A stretch of 64,000 nucleotides of DNA from an uncultured beta proteobacterium (GCA_903822435.1 CAIJPE010000411.1:62001-126000); one strand, 5' to 3'; shown: positions 8,546 to 19,181, counted from the stretch's first letter. Translations and numbers: made by a program. Notes: generated by a model from the sequence alone, not told the origin.

Positions 8546-8761
8546 TCAGCTGGAGACGGCCTGGCGGCCGCTTCGGCGTTCTTCGGCTTCTTCTTCCGCC
8601 ACGGCTTCAGCACCAGGCGTGCCTGGCACGGGTTTGTCCAGGGGACGACACATGTGCCGGTTGAGCTGGCCCAGCCGTTCCGATTTCTCGATGGCTGCCA
8701 GGACCAACTCCGGGTGGAGCATGAGCATGAACGGATTGCGTTCGGGGGCGCTTTGGGCCAT
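8546..8761 (-). CDS. Small protein of 71 residues, conserved-type, unknown function
   Basis: The frame begins at an ATG (8761) with a strong ribosome site, AAGGAG seven bases upstream, which makes it a real gene. The N-terminal part (NPFMLMLHPELVLAAIEKSE, then RLGQLNRHMCRPLDKP) looks like a compact conserved core. It resembles small uncharacterised Burkholderiales proteins I know with the NPF-M-HPE and CRPLDKP pattern. The C-terminal 20 residues are acidic and Ala-rich (AEAVAEEEAEERR) and probably disordered. No signal peptide or membrane segment is seen. It is monocistronic between dif and a perfect 9-bp inverted repeat that may regulate it. Confidence 0.7.
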   Translation of the reverse strand: MAQSAPERNPFMLMLHPELVLAAIEKSERLGQLNRHMCRPLDKPVPGTPGAEAVAEEEAEERRSGRQAVSS

Positions 8762-8850
8762 TGACAGACTCCTTGGGCTGGGATAGCAGCCTTATCGGCA
8801 ACTCTAGTCCGCAGCCAAAGGTTGATTTGTCAGGAGCACCCGAATTCGCT

Positions 8851-8869
8851 TGTCAGATGACATCTGACA
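8851..8869. promoter_or_regulatory. Perfect palindrome, probable GntR-type operator
   Basis: TGTCAGATG and CATCTGACA (8851-8859 and 8861-8869) form a perfect 9-bp inverted repeat around one central A. It lies 90 bases upstream of the small gene starting at 8761 and just past the stop of the ankyrin gene, in non-coding DNA. The size and odd-numbered symmetry fit sites of FadR/GntR-type dimers. A half-like copy (TTTGTCAGGAG) lies at about 8827. No run of T follows, so it is unlikely to be a terminator for the ankyrin operon. Confidence 0.6.
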
Positions 8870-8911
8870 CGCATCGGGCCTGCGCCGGGTGTCCGGCGGC
8901 CCGGCAACGCC

Positions 8912-9562
8912 TCAGCGTCGGCCGCCCGAGAGCTTGTCGGCCAGCGCATCGCGGCCCGACATGCGGGCCAGCTCGGCTGGCGTCAGGCCGCCTTCGTTGC
9001 GCAATTGCGCGTCGGCACCGCGCTGCCACAGCAACACCGCGCTGTCTTGCGCGCCGTAGCGAGCCGCCATCATCAGGGGTGTCATGCCGGTCGGCGAACG
9101 CGCATCGATCGCGGCTCCGCGGTCGAGCAGCAGCTTCACGATGGGCGTTTCGCTGCCGCTGGCCGCGTAATGCAGTGCCGACCAGCCCGGCCTGTTCACC
9201 GGCACGCCCTTGTCCAGCAGACGCTGTACCCAGTCGATCCGGCCGCGCAGCGCAGCAAACAGCAACGGGGTTTCATCCGTGGCGTTGGCAAGGTCCAGGC
9301 GCGTCTGGGGGTGCGCCATCAGCACTTCGGCCACCTTGGGCGAGCCGTCCCGCAGGGCCAGGCCCAGACCCACTTGACCCTTGTCGTCGACGGTATTGGG
9401 GTCGAAGCCCCGCTGCAGCAGTTGCGTCACCGTGCGAGCGTCGTCCAGGGCCACGGCGTGGAAGAAATCCTCAAAGGAGCCGGCATGCGACGCACCCATG
9501 CGGGCCAGCATGAAAGCCAGGGCGCCGGCCCGCAGCAGCAGGGTGCGTCGGCGGGCCATCAT
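8912..9562 (-). CDS. Exported ankyrin-repeat protein
   Basis: This 216-residue protein begins with a signal peptide (RRRTLLLRAGALAFMLARMGASHAG). About five ankyrin repeats follow, marked by TVTQLLQRGFDPN, ETPLLFAALRGRIDWVQRLL, WSALHYAASG and MTPLMMAARYGA. Ankyrin repeats bind other proteins. In Burkholderiales this gene type commonly follows tatD in the mltG-tmk-holB string, as here. Its first two codons are both ATG (9562 and 9559), and it overlaps the tatD stop by four bases, so it is the last gene of the operon. Its partner is unknown. Confidence 0.88.
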   Translation of the reverse strand: MMARRRTLLLRAGALAFMLARMGASHAGSFEDFFHAVALDDARTVTQLLQRGFDPNTVDDKGQVGLGLALRDGSPKVAEVLMAHPQTRLDLANATDETPLLFAALRGRIDWVQRLLDKGVPVNRPGWSALHYAASGSETPIVKLLLDRGAAIDARSPTGMTPLMMAARYGAQDSAVLLWQRGADAQLRNEGGLTPAELARMSGRDALADKLSGGRR

Positions 9563-10371
9563 GCCGCAGCCCCCTGCCCGGCTTGCGCCGCCAAGCTCGG
9601 AATGCCGAACAGCGCTTCGAAATTGGCCGTCGTGGCCTGCGCCACTTCTTCCACCGGAACGCCCTTGAGCTCAGCCAGGAACTCGCCCACGTGCGACACC
9701 CACGCCGGCCGGTTGGACTTGCCGCGGTGGGGCACCGGGGCGAGGTAGGGGCTGTCGGTCTCGATCAGGCAGCGATCCAGCGGCACGTGGCGGGCCACGT
9801 CTCGCAAGGCCTGCGCGTTGCGGAAGGTCAAGATGCCGGAGAAGGAGATGTGAAAGCCGAGTTCGAGCGCGGCCGCGGCCACTTCCTGCGTCTCGGTGAA
9901 GCAGTGGAACACGCCCCGCACGGTGCCCTGCCCTTCGTCGCGCAGCACCTCCAGCGTATCGACGCTGGCACTTCGCGTGTGGATGACCAGTGGCAGGCCG
10001 GTGATGCGGGCGGCGCGGATGTGGTTGCGGAAGCGCTCGCGCTGCCAGCCCATGTCTTCCACGCTGCGCCCATTCAGGCGGTAGTAGTCGAGCCCCGTCT
10101 CGCCCAGGGCCACCACCCGCGGCAGCCTTGCCCGTGCGACGAGTTCGTCCACCGTGGGTTCGTGGATGCCCTCGTTGTCCGGATGGACGCCCACGGTGCA
10201 CCAGAAGTTGTCGTTCTCCAGCGCCAGCGCATGGACGGCCGGGAATTCCTCGATGGTGGTGCAGATGCACAGCGCGCGGTCCACGCCGGCGGCAGCCATC
10301 TCGCTGCGGACCTGGGGTAGGTGGTCGTGAAGCTCGGGGTAGGTCAGGTGGCAGTGCGAGTCGACGAACAT
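9559..10371 (-). CDS. TatD-family metal-dependent hydrolase (YcfH-like)
   Basis: The 270-residue TIM-barrel amidohydrolase has the family's metal-ligand motifs: DSHCHLT at the N-terminus, GVHPD, GETGLDYY, a VIHTRSA strand, FHCFTE, and ETDSPYLAP near the C-terminus. TatD proteins are divalent-metal 3'-5' exonucleases or D-aminoacyl-tRNA-deacylase-like enzymes; YcfH-type members usually lie next to tmk/holB, as here. It is nine bases downstream of the PilZ gene and overlaps the ankyrin gene, so it is in the middle of the operon. Length and motifs are complete. Confidence 0.93.
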   Translation of the reverse strand: MFVDSHCHLTYPELHDHLPQVRSEMAAAGVDRALCICTTIEEFPAVHALALENDNFWCTVGVHPDNEGIHEPTVDELVARARLPRVVALGETGLDYYRLNGRSVEDMGWQRERFRNHIRAARITGLPLVIHTRSASVDTLEVLRDEGQGTVRGVFHCFTETQEVAAAALELGFHISFSGILTFRNAQALRDVARHVPLDRCLIETDSPYLAPVPHRGKSNRPAWVSHVGEFLAELKGVPVEEVAQATTANFEALFGIPSLAAQAGQGAAA

Positions 10372-10380
10372 CGCGCGGGG

Positions 10381-10784
10381 CTACAGCGTCTGGGTCGGCT
10401 TGGCTGAAGAGATGCTGGTGCCGAGCACTTCCTCGATCTTGAGCTTCAACTGGCGCGACTTGTCGTCGTTGGGGAACCGCACGCCCACGCCCTGGGTGCG
10501 TCCGCCCGAGGCATTGGGCGGCGTGATCCAGGCCACCTTGCCGGCCACGGGAAAGCGCTGCGGGTCGTCGGGCAAGGACAGCAGCAGGTAGATGTCCTCG
10601 CCCAAGCGGTAGTCGCGCGTGGTGGGTACGAAAAGACCGCCGTCGGTGAACACGGGGATGTAGGCGGCGTACAGCGCACCCTTCTCGCGGAAGACCAGCT
10701 GGATGACGCTGGGCCTTCCCGCGCTGCCTGGGCCCTGCCCGATCGGCGGGCCAAGACCTCCGGGGCGCGATGGAACGCGGTCAT

Positions 10785-10788
<4 letters not shown>
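10381..10788 (-). CDS. pilZ: PilZ-domain protein (PilZ type-IV-pilus type)
   Basis: The 135-residue protein matches the PilZ of type IV pilus biogenesis, encoded next to holB and tmk in Pseudomonas and many Burkholderiales. Residues 25-125 form the domain (VIQLVFREKGALYAAYIPVF; LLSLPDDPQRFPVAGKVAWI; GVGVRFPND). Like classical PilZ, and unlike c-di-GMP-binding homologues, it lacks an RxxxR motif at the domain start, so it probably does not bind c-di-GMP and instead acts with PilB/FimX-type partners. Its ATG at 10788 overlaps the holB stop by four bases. Confidence 0.88.
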
Positions 10789-13497
<2,709 letters not shown>

Positions 13498-13511
13498 GGG
13501 CGGTGATCATA

Positions 13512-14480
13512 ATGACCCCCATGAGCCACACACCGTTGCCAGGCACCCCGCCCCAGGGCGCCACGCGCCTGGACGATTGGGGCGTCATCCGCGCCGCCGG
13601 AGCGGATGCACGCAGCTTCCTGCACGGGCAGCTCACACAGAGCGTCGCCGATCTGGCCCCGGGCCAGGCCCGCCTGGCCGGCTATTGCTCGGCCAAGGGC
13701 CGGTTGCTGGCCAGTTTCGTGTTGTGGGCGGGGGACGACGGCGACGTGCTCATGGCCTGCACGGCCGACCTTCTGCCGGCGGTGCTCAAACGGCTGTCGA
13801 TGTTCGTGCTGCGGGCGCGCTGCAAGCTGACCGATGCCTCCGCCGGCTGCCCCTTGTGGGGGCTGGCAGGTGATCGCGCGCTGGCCGCCGTCGGCGTGGC
13901 CATTCCTGCCGCGGCCTGGGGACACACCCACGCCCAGGCTGCGGATCTGATCCGCCTGCCCGACGGCCACGCCGATGGCCTGGCCGTCCCCCGGGCGCTT
14001 TGGGCCGGGCCTTTGGCGGGCTCGCTGCCGACCCTGGACATGCCCAGCTGGCAGTGGCTGGAAGTCAGCAGCGGCGTGCCGCGCATCACCACGGCCACCG
14101 CCGAGCAATTCGTGCCGCAGATGGTCAATCTCGAACGGGTGGGCGGCGTGGATTTCCGCAAGGGTTGCTACCCCGGCCAGGAGGTGGTGGCCCGCAGCCA
14201 GTACCGCGGCACGCTGAAGCGGCGGGCTTGCATCGTGGCGTCGGCGCAGGCGCTGCAGCCGGGGCTCGAGGTGTTTCACAGTGCGGACCCCGGCCAGCCG
14301 GCCGGGATGGTGGTGTTGGCGGGTACCCGCGCGGGCAACGGGCATTCGGCGCTGGTGGAAATCAAGCTCGGTGCGCTGGAAGGGGGCACCCTTCACGCCG
14401 CCAGCGTGGACGGCCCGCTGCTCACCCCGCAGATGCTGCCCTACCCGCTCGACGCCGAGGAAGCCGGCGCCCTGCCGTGA
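13512..14480 (+). CDS. ygfZ: Folate-binding protein YgfZ (Fe-S repair/assembly)
   Basis: YgfZ is a GcvT-like tetrahydrofolate protein that supports some Fe-S enzymes and MiaB-type reactions. The 322-residue product has the diagnostic KGCYPGQE motif near residues 217-224, FLHGQLTQS and GYCSAKGRLLA in the N-terminal part. ATGs at 13512 and 13521 are both possible and neither has a good ribosome site; I give the first. It is transcribed divergently from mltG and coupled to the next gene by a GTGA overlap at 14477-14480. Confidence 0.9.
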   Translation: MTPMSHTPLPGTPPQGATRLDDWGVIRAAGADARSFLHGQLTQSVADLAPGQARLAGYCSAKGRLLASFVLWAGDDGDVLMACTADLLPAVLKRLSMFVLRARCKLTDASAGCPLWGLAGDRALAAVGVAIPAAAWGHTHAQAADLIRLPDGHADGLAVPRALWAGPLAGSLPTLDMPSWQWLEVSSGVPRITTATAEQFVPQMVNLERVGGVDFRKGCYPGQEVVARSQYRGTLKRRACIVASAQALQPGLEVFHSADPGQPAGMVVLAGTRAGNGHSALVEIKLGALEGGTLHAASVDGPLLTPQMLPYPLDAEEAGALP

Positions 14481-14815
14481 GCACCGAGGCGGACAGCCCC
14501 TGCCGGGAACTCTTCATCTACTGGCACTGCGAGCGTGGGCGCGCCGAGGCGGCCGTGGCCGCGCTGGCTGCCTTCCAGCAAGGGCTGCAGGCCGAATTCC
14601 CGGGCCTGCAGGCACGCCGCTACCTTCGCAAGGACGGCGCCGAAGCGAGGGCTACGCTGATGGAAACGTACGAGGCGGGGCCGGTCGGCTTGAAACCCTC
14701 GCAGCAAGCGTGGATCGTCGCGCGGGGTGCCCAAGCGCTGGGAGCATGGTGCCTGGCCGGCCGCCACGTCGAGGTGTTCGAGCGGCTTGGGCCCCCCGCC
14801 GCTGAGAGCCCCTAA
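14477..14815 (+). CDS. DUF4936-type small protein
   Basis: The 112-residue protein starts at a GTG (14477) overlapping the ygfZ stop, so the two are translated together. The sequence ELFIYWHC, LRKDG, TLMETYE and the SQQAWIVARGAQAL region match DUF4936, a family I know from betaproteobacteria with a ferredoxin-like (stress-responsive barrel-like) pattern and a role unknown. It ends with a stop that overlaps the convergent gene's stop by four bases (14812-14815). The link with ygfZ suggests a role near folate or Fe-S metabolism; this is inference only. Confidence 0.8.
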   Translation: MSTEADSPCRELFIYWHCERGRAEAAVAALAAFQQGLQAEFPGLQARRYLRKDGAEARATLMETYEAGPVGLKPSQQAWIVARGAQALGAWCLAGRHVEVFERLGPPAAESP

Positions 14816-15657
14816 AGCACGCGCTGCAGCCGCACCGCGCCCTCCGCGTTGGCGGCCCCCGATCCGGCCACGGGCTCGAAGCCGGCGCGGGCGAAAAAGG
14901 GCACGGCGCTCCATGGCGCATCGACGCACAGCCGGGTGGCACCGCGTTGCCGTGCCGCGGTGCCGAGTGACCCCAGCATCGACCGGCCGATGCCGCTGCC
15001 TTGCAGGCTGGCCCGCACCGCCAGGTGCTCGATTTCGGCGACCCCGGCCTGCGTCGTGCGCAAGCGCCCCCGCGCCACTGTCAGGCCCAGCCGGTTGAGC
15101 GCGGCCACGTGCCAGGCCCCTTCGCCGGTCTGCGCGATCGGTGCCAGCAGTGCGGCGCCCTCTTCATCGGTGATGGCGCCGGCACCCGGCGCCTCGCTGC
15201 CCTCCAGCATCGCCAACGTCGGTTCACCGGCTTCGAAGCCCAGCAGCGCGTCGCGCAGGCGCTGCGGCACCGGCCGGCTGGTCTGGGTGGCGGGGTCGGC
15301 GAAGACGTAGACCAGATCACCGTGCACCAGCCGCTGCCCGCCGCGGAAGACCGCCGCCTGCACGGTCAGCGACGAGTTGCCGATGCGCGTGCAGCGGATG
15401 CCCACCTCGAGCTGCTCGTCGTAGCGGGCCGAGCCCTCGTACTCCAGCGTCGCCTTGCGCACGTACAGGTCACCCTCCAACCCTGCCATCGTCAGGTGGT
15501 AGGGCAAGGCCATGGCCCGCCACCAGCCGGCCACGGCGGTGTCGAAGTACATCAGGTAGTGGCCGTTGAAGACGATGCGCTGCAGGTCGACCTCGGCCCA
15601 GCGCACGCGCAGCCGCTCGGCACAGCGGAAATCGGATCGGTTCATGTGCCGGAGCAT
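14812..15657 (-). CDS. Fusion of YbgC-type acyl-CoA thioesterase and GNAT acetyltransferase
   Basis: Residues about 5-130 are a hot-dog 4HBT domain of the YbgC/FadM class, with RVRWAEVDLQRIVFNGHYL, where the acidic catalytic residue lies in the WAEVDLQRIV segment (usually D). Residues about 150-281 are a GNAT fold: VARGRLRTTQAG, IEHLAVRASLQGSGIGRSML (acetyl-CoA binding loop Q-G-S-G-I-G) and FARAGFEPV. So one protein hydrolyses acyl-CoA and may transfer an acyl group. I chose the ATG at 15657 for its AAGG seven bases upstream; ATG 15645 is the alternative. It ends convergently with the DUF4936 gene. Confidence 0.85.
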   Translation of the reverse strand: MLRHMNRSDFRCAERLRVRWAEVDLQRIVFNGHYLMYFDTAVAGWWRAMALPYHLTMAGLEGDLYVRKATLEYEGSARYDEQLEVGIRCTRIGNSSLTVQAAVFRGGQRLVHGDLVYVFADPATQTSRPVPQRLRDALLGFEAGEPTLAMLEGSEAPGAGAITDEEGAALLAPIAQTGEGAWHVAALNRLGLTVARGRLRTTQAGVAEIEHLAVRASLQGSGIGRSMLGSLGTAARQRGATRLCVDAPWSAVPFFARAGFEPVAGSGAANAEGAVRLQRVL

Positions 15658-15730
15658 ACTTTCACCTTCGACGCCTTTCGACCCGTTCCGCCCCCTCCAA
15701 CCCTGCCGCAACCTGCGGCGAGCGCACGCC

Positions 15731-16879
15731 ATGGCCCGCATCCTCTACCTGACCCAGATCGACATCGACCACGGCGCCGTGCGCCTCCTGCCCGCCGAAT
15801 GCGAGCGCACCGGCATGCGCCGGCCGCTGGTGGTGACCGATGCCGGCGTGCGTGCGGCCGGCGTGCTGCAGCGCGCCCTGGACGCGCTGGCCGAGGTGCC
15901 GCACGCGGTCTTCGACGGCACGCCATCCAACCCGACCGAAGCCGCCGTGCGCGCGGCCGTGGCCGTGTACCTGCGCGAAGGCTGCGACGGCCTGATCGCC
16001 GTGGGCGGCGGCTCCAGCATCGACCTGGCCAAGGGCGTGGCCATCGCCGCCACGCACCCGGGCCCGCTGGCCACCTACGCGACCATCGAAGGCGGCAGCC
16101 CCAAGATCACCGAGCGCGTGGTGCCGCTGATCGCGGTGCCCACCACGGCCGGCACCGGCAGCGAGGTGGCACGCGGCGCGATCGTCATCGTCGACGATGG
16201 CCGCAAGCTGGGCTTCCACAGCTGGCACCTGATGCCCAAGGCGGCACTGCTCGATCCCGAATTGACACTCGGCCTGCCGCCGCTGCTGACGGCAGCCACG
16301 GGCATGGACGCCATCGCGCACTGCATGGAGACCTTCATGGCCCCGGCCGTCAACCCGCCGGCCGACGGCATCGCCCACGACGGCCTCACACGGGGTTGGG
16401 CCCACATCGAACGCGCCACCCGGGACGGCCAGGACCGCGACGCCCGCTGGCAGATGATGAGCGCGAGCATGCAGGGGGCCATGGCCTTCCAGAAGGGCCT
16501 GGGCTGCGTGCATTCGCTCAGCCACAGCCTGGGCGGGGTCAACCCGCGGCTGCACCATGGCACGCTCAACGCCATGTTCCTGCCAGCGGTCGTGCGCTTC
16601 AACGCGCCGGCCCCGTCCATGCAGGGCGAGCACCGCCTGCAGCGCCTGGCGCAGGCCATGGGACTGCCGGGCTGCGACGCCGCGGGCACCGAGGTGGCCG
16701 AGGCCATCGTGGCGCTGAACGCGCGGCTGGGCCTGCCCAGCGGCCTGCGCGCCATGGGCGTCACGCCCGAGCTGTACGAGCGCATCATCGACGGCGCCAT
16801 GGCCGACCACTGCCACAAGACCAACCCGCGGATCGCCACGCGCGACGACTACCGGCAGATGCTCGACGCCGCGATGTAG
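15731..16879 (+). CDS. Iron-containing (type III) alcohol dehydrogenase
   Basis: The 382-residue NAD(P)-dependent enzyme oxidises alcohols or reduces aldehydes. It shows GGGSSIDLAK (nucleotide site), VPTTAGTGSEV, DPELTLGLPP, and the metal ligands in TGMDAIAHCMETF (Asp and first His), HSLSHSLGG and LHHGTLNAMFLP (later His). The exact substrate is not evident; similar enzymes act on 1,3-propanediol, butanol or gamma-hydroxybutyrate. It is divergent from the thioesterase fusion, with 73 bases between the two starts. Confidence 0.9.
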   Translation: MARILYLTQIDIDHGAVRLLPAECERTGMRRPLVVTDAGVRAAGVLQRALDALAEVPHAVFDGTPSNPTEAAVRAAVAVYLREGCDGLIAVGGGSSIDLAKGVAIAATHPGPLATYATIEGGSPKITERVVPLIAVPTTAGTGSEVARGAIVIVDDGRKLGFHSWHLMPKAALLDPELTLGLPPLLTAATGMDAIAHCMETFMAPAVNPPADGIAHDGLTRGWAHIERATRDGQDRDARWQMMSASMQGAMAFQKGLGCVHSLSHSLGGVNPRLHHGTLNAMFLPAVVRFNAPAPSMQGEHRLQRLAQAMGLPGCDAAGTEVAEAIVALNARLGLPSGLRAMGVTPELYERIIDGAMADHCHKTNPRIATRDDYRQMLDAAM

Positions 16880-16957
16880 ATCCCGCCCGGGCGCAGCCTG
16901 TCGCGCCGGTCCCGCAGTCCATCGCAAGGGGCTGCCCAGTGCCCGGCGCGCTGATAT

Positions 16958-16981
16958 GGTGTGCTACATCAGCAACACACC
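16958..16981. promoter_or_regulatory. Inverted repeat before the GntR gene, probable auto-operator
   Basis: GGTGTG (16958-16963) and CACACC (16976-16981) form a perfect 6-bp inverted repeat with a 12-base spacer, ending 14 bases before the regulator's ATG. YtrA-subfamily GntR proteins bind such sites in front of their own operon. A TATGGT that could serve as a -10 element overlaps the left arm, which would allow repression by steric block. Confidence 0.55.
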
Positions 16982-16995
16982 CGGCGGCCCGACGC

Positions 16996-17349
16996 ATGCA
17001 GACCTGGGATCAAAGACTACCGATCTACCAGCAGCTGGCCGACATGCTGGCCGCGCGCCTGCTGGACGGCGACCCGCCCGAAGGCGAGGCCATGCCCTCG
17101 GTGAGGACGCTGGCCAGCCGGTATTTGCTCAACCCCCTCACGGTGAACCGGGCCCTGCAGGCCCTGGGCGACGAAGGCCTGCTGGAAAACCGCCGCGGTG
17201 TGGGCCTGTACGTGATGGGCGGTGCCCGCGAGCGGCTGAGGGCCGCCGAACGCCAGCGCTTCCTGCAGACCGAATGGCCGCGCCTGCGCGAGCGGCTGCG
17301 CCGCCTGGGCATCGACGCCGAACAACTCGATTGGGAGGAGCGCGCATGA
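16996..17349 (+). CDS. GntR-family regulator, YtrA subfamily
   Basis: The 117-residue repressor has the GntR winged helix (PIYQQLADMLAARLLDG; AMPSVRTLASRYLLNPLTVN; ENRRGVGLYV) and only a short C-terminal tail (RLRERLRRLGID), which defines the YtrA subfamily. YtrA proteins repress adjacent ABC transporter operons, and here the ATP-binding gene overlaps by four bases (ATGA at 17346-17349). An inverted repeat stands just upstream. The ligand is unknown. The short effector helix pair probably only mediates dimer formation. Confidence 0.9.
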   Translation: MQTWDQRLPIYQQLADMLAARLLDGDPPEGEAMPSVRTLASRYLLNPLTVNRALQALGDEGLLENRRGVGLYVMGGARERLRAAERQRFLQTEWPRLRERLRRLGIDAEQLDWEERA

Positions 17350-18242
17350 CTGCCGCCGACACAGACCTGCTCGTCTCGGCCCAGGGCCTGAGCGTGAGCT
17401 ACGGCAGCAAGCGCGCCGTGGACGACATCAGCTTTTCCATCCCCAAGGGCCGTGTAGTCGGGCTCCTGGGCCACAACGGCGCGGGCAAGACCACGCTCAT
17501 GAAGGCCCTCGTGGGCCTGGCCTCCACCCAGGGTCGCCTGGACGTGCTGGGCCTGGACCCGGTGCGCCAGCGCGTGGAGCTGCTGCAATCGGCCTGCTAC
17601 ATCCCCGACGTGGCCATCCTGCCGCGCTGGGCGCGGGTGCAGGACCTGATCACGATGATGGCCGGCCTGCACCCCAGGTTTTCGGCCGAAAGGGCGCGCC
17701 AGCTGATCAGGCGCACGAGCGTGAAGCTCACCGACAAGGTCAAGACCCTGTCCAAGGGCATGGTGGTGCAGGCGCACCTGGCACTGGTGGCGGCCATCGA
17801 TGCCCGGTTGATGATCCTGGACGAACCGACCCTGGGCCTCGATGTGCTCTCGCGCAAGGCCTTCTACGAGATGCTGATCGAGGAGTGGTGCGACGGCGAG
17901 CGCAGCGTGGTCATCAGCACGCACCAGGTGGAGGAGATCGAATCACTGCTGTCGGACGTGCTGATGCTCAACGAGGGCAAGCTCGTGCTGTCCATCAGCC
18001 TGGAGGACATGGACCGCCGCTTCGTGGCACTGAGCCACGACGCTGCCGTGGCCGACCAGATGGCCGCTGCCCACCCCCTGCTGCGCTACCGCACCGGCCC
18101 TGGCGCCGGGGGCAATGCCGCACTGTTCGACGGCCCGCCCCCCGAGCATGTGCAGGCCCTGGGCAAGCGCATGCGGCCCAGCCTGGTGGACCTCTTCGTG
18201 GCGCTCACGCGCAAGCCCGAACTCGACCGCACCCAATTCTGA
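17346..18242 (+). CDS. ABC transporter ATP-binding protein of a GntR/YtrA-linked exporter
   Basis: The 298-residue subunit has Walker A GHNGAGKTT (about 43-51), a Q-loop region, a Walker B LMILDEPTLGLD and the H-loop STHQVEE. The signature is LSKGM rather than LSGGQ, a variant seen in CcmA-type drug/antibiotic export subfamilies. A C-terminal extension of about 80 residues follows the core. It is encoded between the GntR regulator (4-base overlap) and the permease (9-base gap), so all three form one operon. The substrate is unknown. Confidence 0.9.
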   Translation: MTAADTDLLVSAQGLSVSYGSKRAVDDISFSIPKGRVVGLLGHNGAGKTTLMKALVGLASTQGRLDVLGLDPVRQRVELLQSACYIPDVAILPRWARVQDLITMMAGLHPRFSAERARQLIRRTSVKLTDKVKTLSKGMVVQAHLALVAAIDARLMILDEPTLGLDVLSRKAFYEMLIEEWCDGERSVVISTHQVEEIESLLSDVLMLNEGKLVLSISLEDMDRRFVALSHDAAVADQMAAAHPLLRYRTGPGAGGNAALFDGPPPEHVQALGKRMRPSLVDLFVALTRKPELDRTQF

Positions 18243-18251
18243 AAGACCGCC

Positions 18252-19163
18252 ATGACCCGATTCATCCCCTTGATGCAGCGTGAATGGATCCAGCACCGCT
18301 TCGGCTGGGCCATGCTCGCCGTCATCCCGTTGTTGCTGGCGGCGCTGCTGGTGGCGGTGGGCCAGATCCAACTGGACGAAGACACCTCAGCGCAGGCCGC
18401 AGGGGCCATCCCGACGCTGCTGGGCATGGGGGCCATTGCCGGCACCACGGCCGTGATGTTCATCATTGCGTGGATCAGTTCGCTGATCATCGTTTCGGGC
18501 CTGGCCCGGCGCGACCATGCCGACCGGTCCATCGAGTTCTGGCTGTCGCTGCCCGCGGGGCACGCCGAGAGCCTGGCTTCACCGATGTTCGTCCACCTCA
18601 TCCTGGTGCCCGCGGCGGCGCTGATCGTGGGCTTGCTGGGCGGGTACGTGATGTCTCTGGTGCTCGTCACCCGGGTGGCCGGGGTGGGTGCCTGGTTGGC
18701 CCTGCCCTGGGCGCAGATCGTGCCGGCTTCGCTGGCCCTGGCCTTTCGCCTGCTCGCCGGGCTGCCGCTGGCCACGTTGTGGCTGTCGCCCTTGATCCTG
18801 CTGGTGGTGCTGACCACGGCCTGGTTCCGCCGCTGGGGCTGGGTGGTGCTGACCGTGGGCCTGGGCGTTGGCGGCTGGCTGCTGAAGACGGTCTTCGGCC
18901 AACCCTTGCTGTCGCGCATCAACCGCGAACTGCTGAACAACGCGGCCACGTCGCTGATCAGCATCGACCAGGGTGTGCAGATCCACGGCGCGCAGGGTGC
19001 GCTGGATGCGCTGGGCCACATCCCGGCGTGGGCCATCCACAACTATGGCATTGCGTTGCGCGACATGGCCTCGCCGCTGTTGCTGGGCGGGCTGGCGGTT
19101 GCAGCCGGATGCTTTGCGCTGCTGGTGCAGTGGCGGCAGAAGGGGGCTGGCGGCACGGCCTGA
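18252..19163 (+). CDS. ABC transporter permease subunit (ABC-2 type)
   Basis: The 303-residue protein has about six hydrophobic segments (from WAMLAVIPLLLAALLVAVG to the C-terminal LLLGGLAVAAGCFALLVQW). The pattern, with two long N-terminal helices and a cytoplasmic FWLSLPAGHAESL motif, matches ABC-2-type permeases paired with YtrA/CcmA-like ATPases. It is last in the regulator-ATPase-permease operon and is followed by a strong hairpin shared with the convergent aceA gene. No substrate can be deduced. Confidence 0.85.
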   Translation: MTRFIPLMQREWIQHRFGWAMLAVIPLLLAALLVAVGQIQLDEDTSAQAAGAIPTLLGMGAIAGTTAVMFIIAWISSLIIVSGLARRDHADRSIEFWLSLPAGHAESLASPMFVHLILVPAAALIVGLLGGYVMSLVLVTRVAGVGAWLALPWAQIVPASLALAFRLLAGLPLATLWLSPLILLVVLTTAWFRRWGWVVLTVGLGVGGWLLKTVFGQPLLSRINRELLNNAATSLISIDQGVQIHGAQGALDALGHIPAWAIHNYGIALRDMASPLLLGGLAVAAGCFALLVQWRQKGAGGTA

Positions 19164-19181
19164 GGGCCGCGGCCAGGCAAG

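Noticed and set aside
8337-8786. 149-codon plus-strand frame containing the dif candidate
   Set aside because: It is antisense to the small gene at 8546-8761, which has a strong ribosome site, and it runs through an AT island. No protein-like pattern.
14803-14825. Frameshift between DUF4936 and thioesterase-fusion genes
   Set aside because: The genes are convergent with clean stops overlapping by four bases; nothing suggests a broken reading frame.
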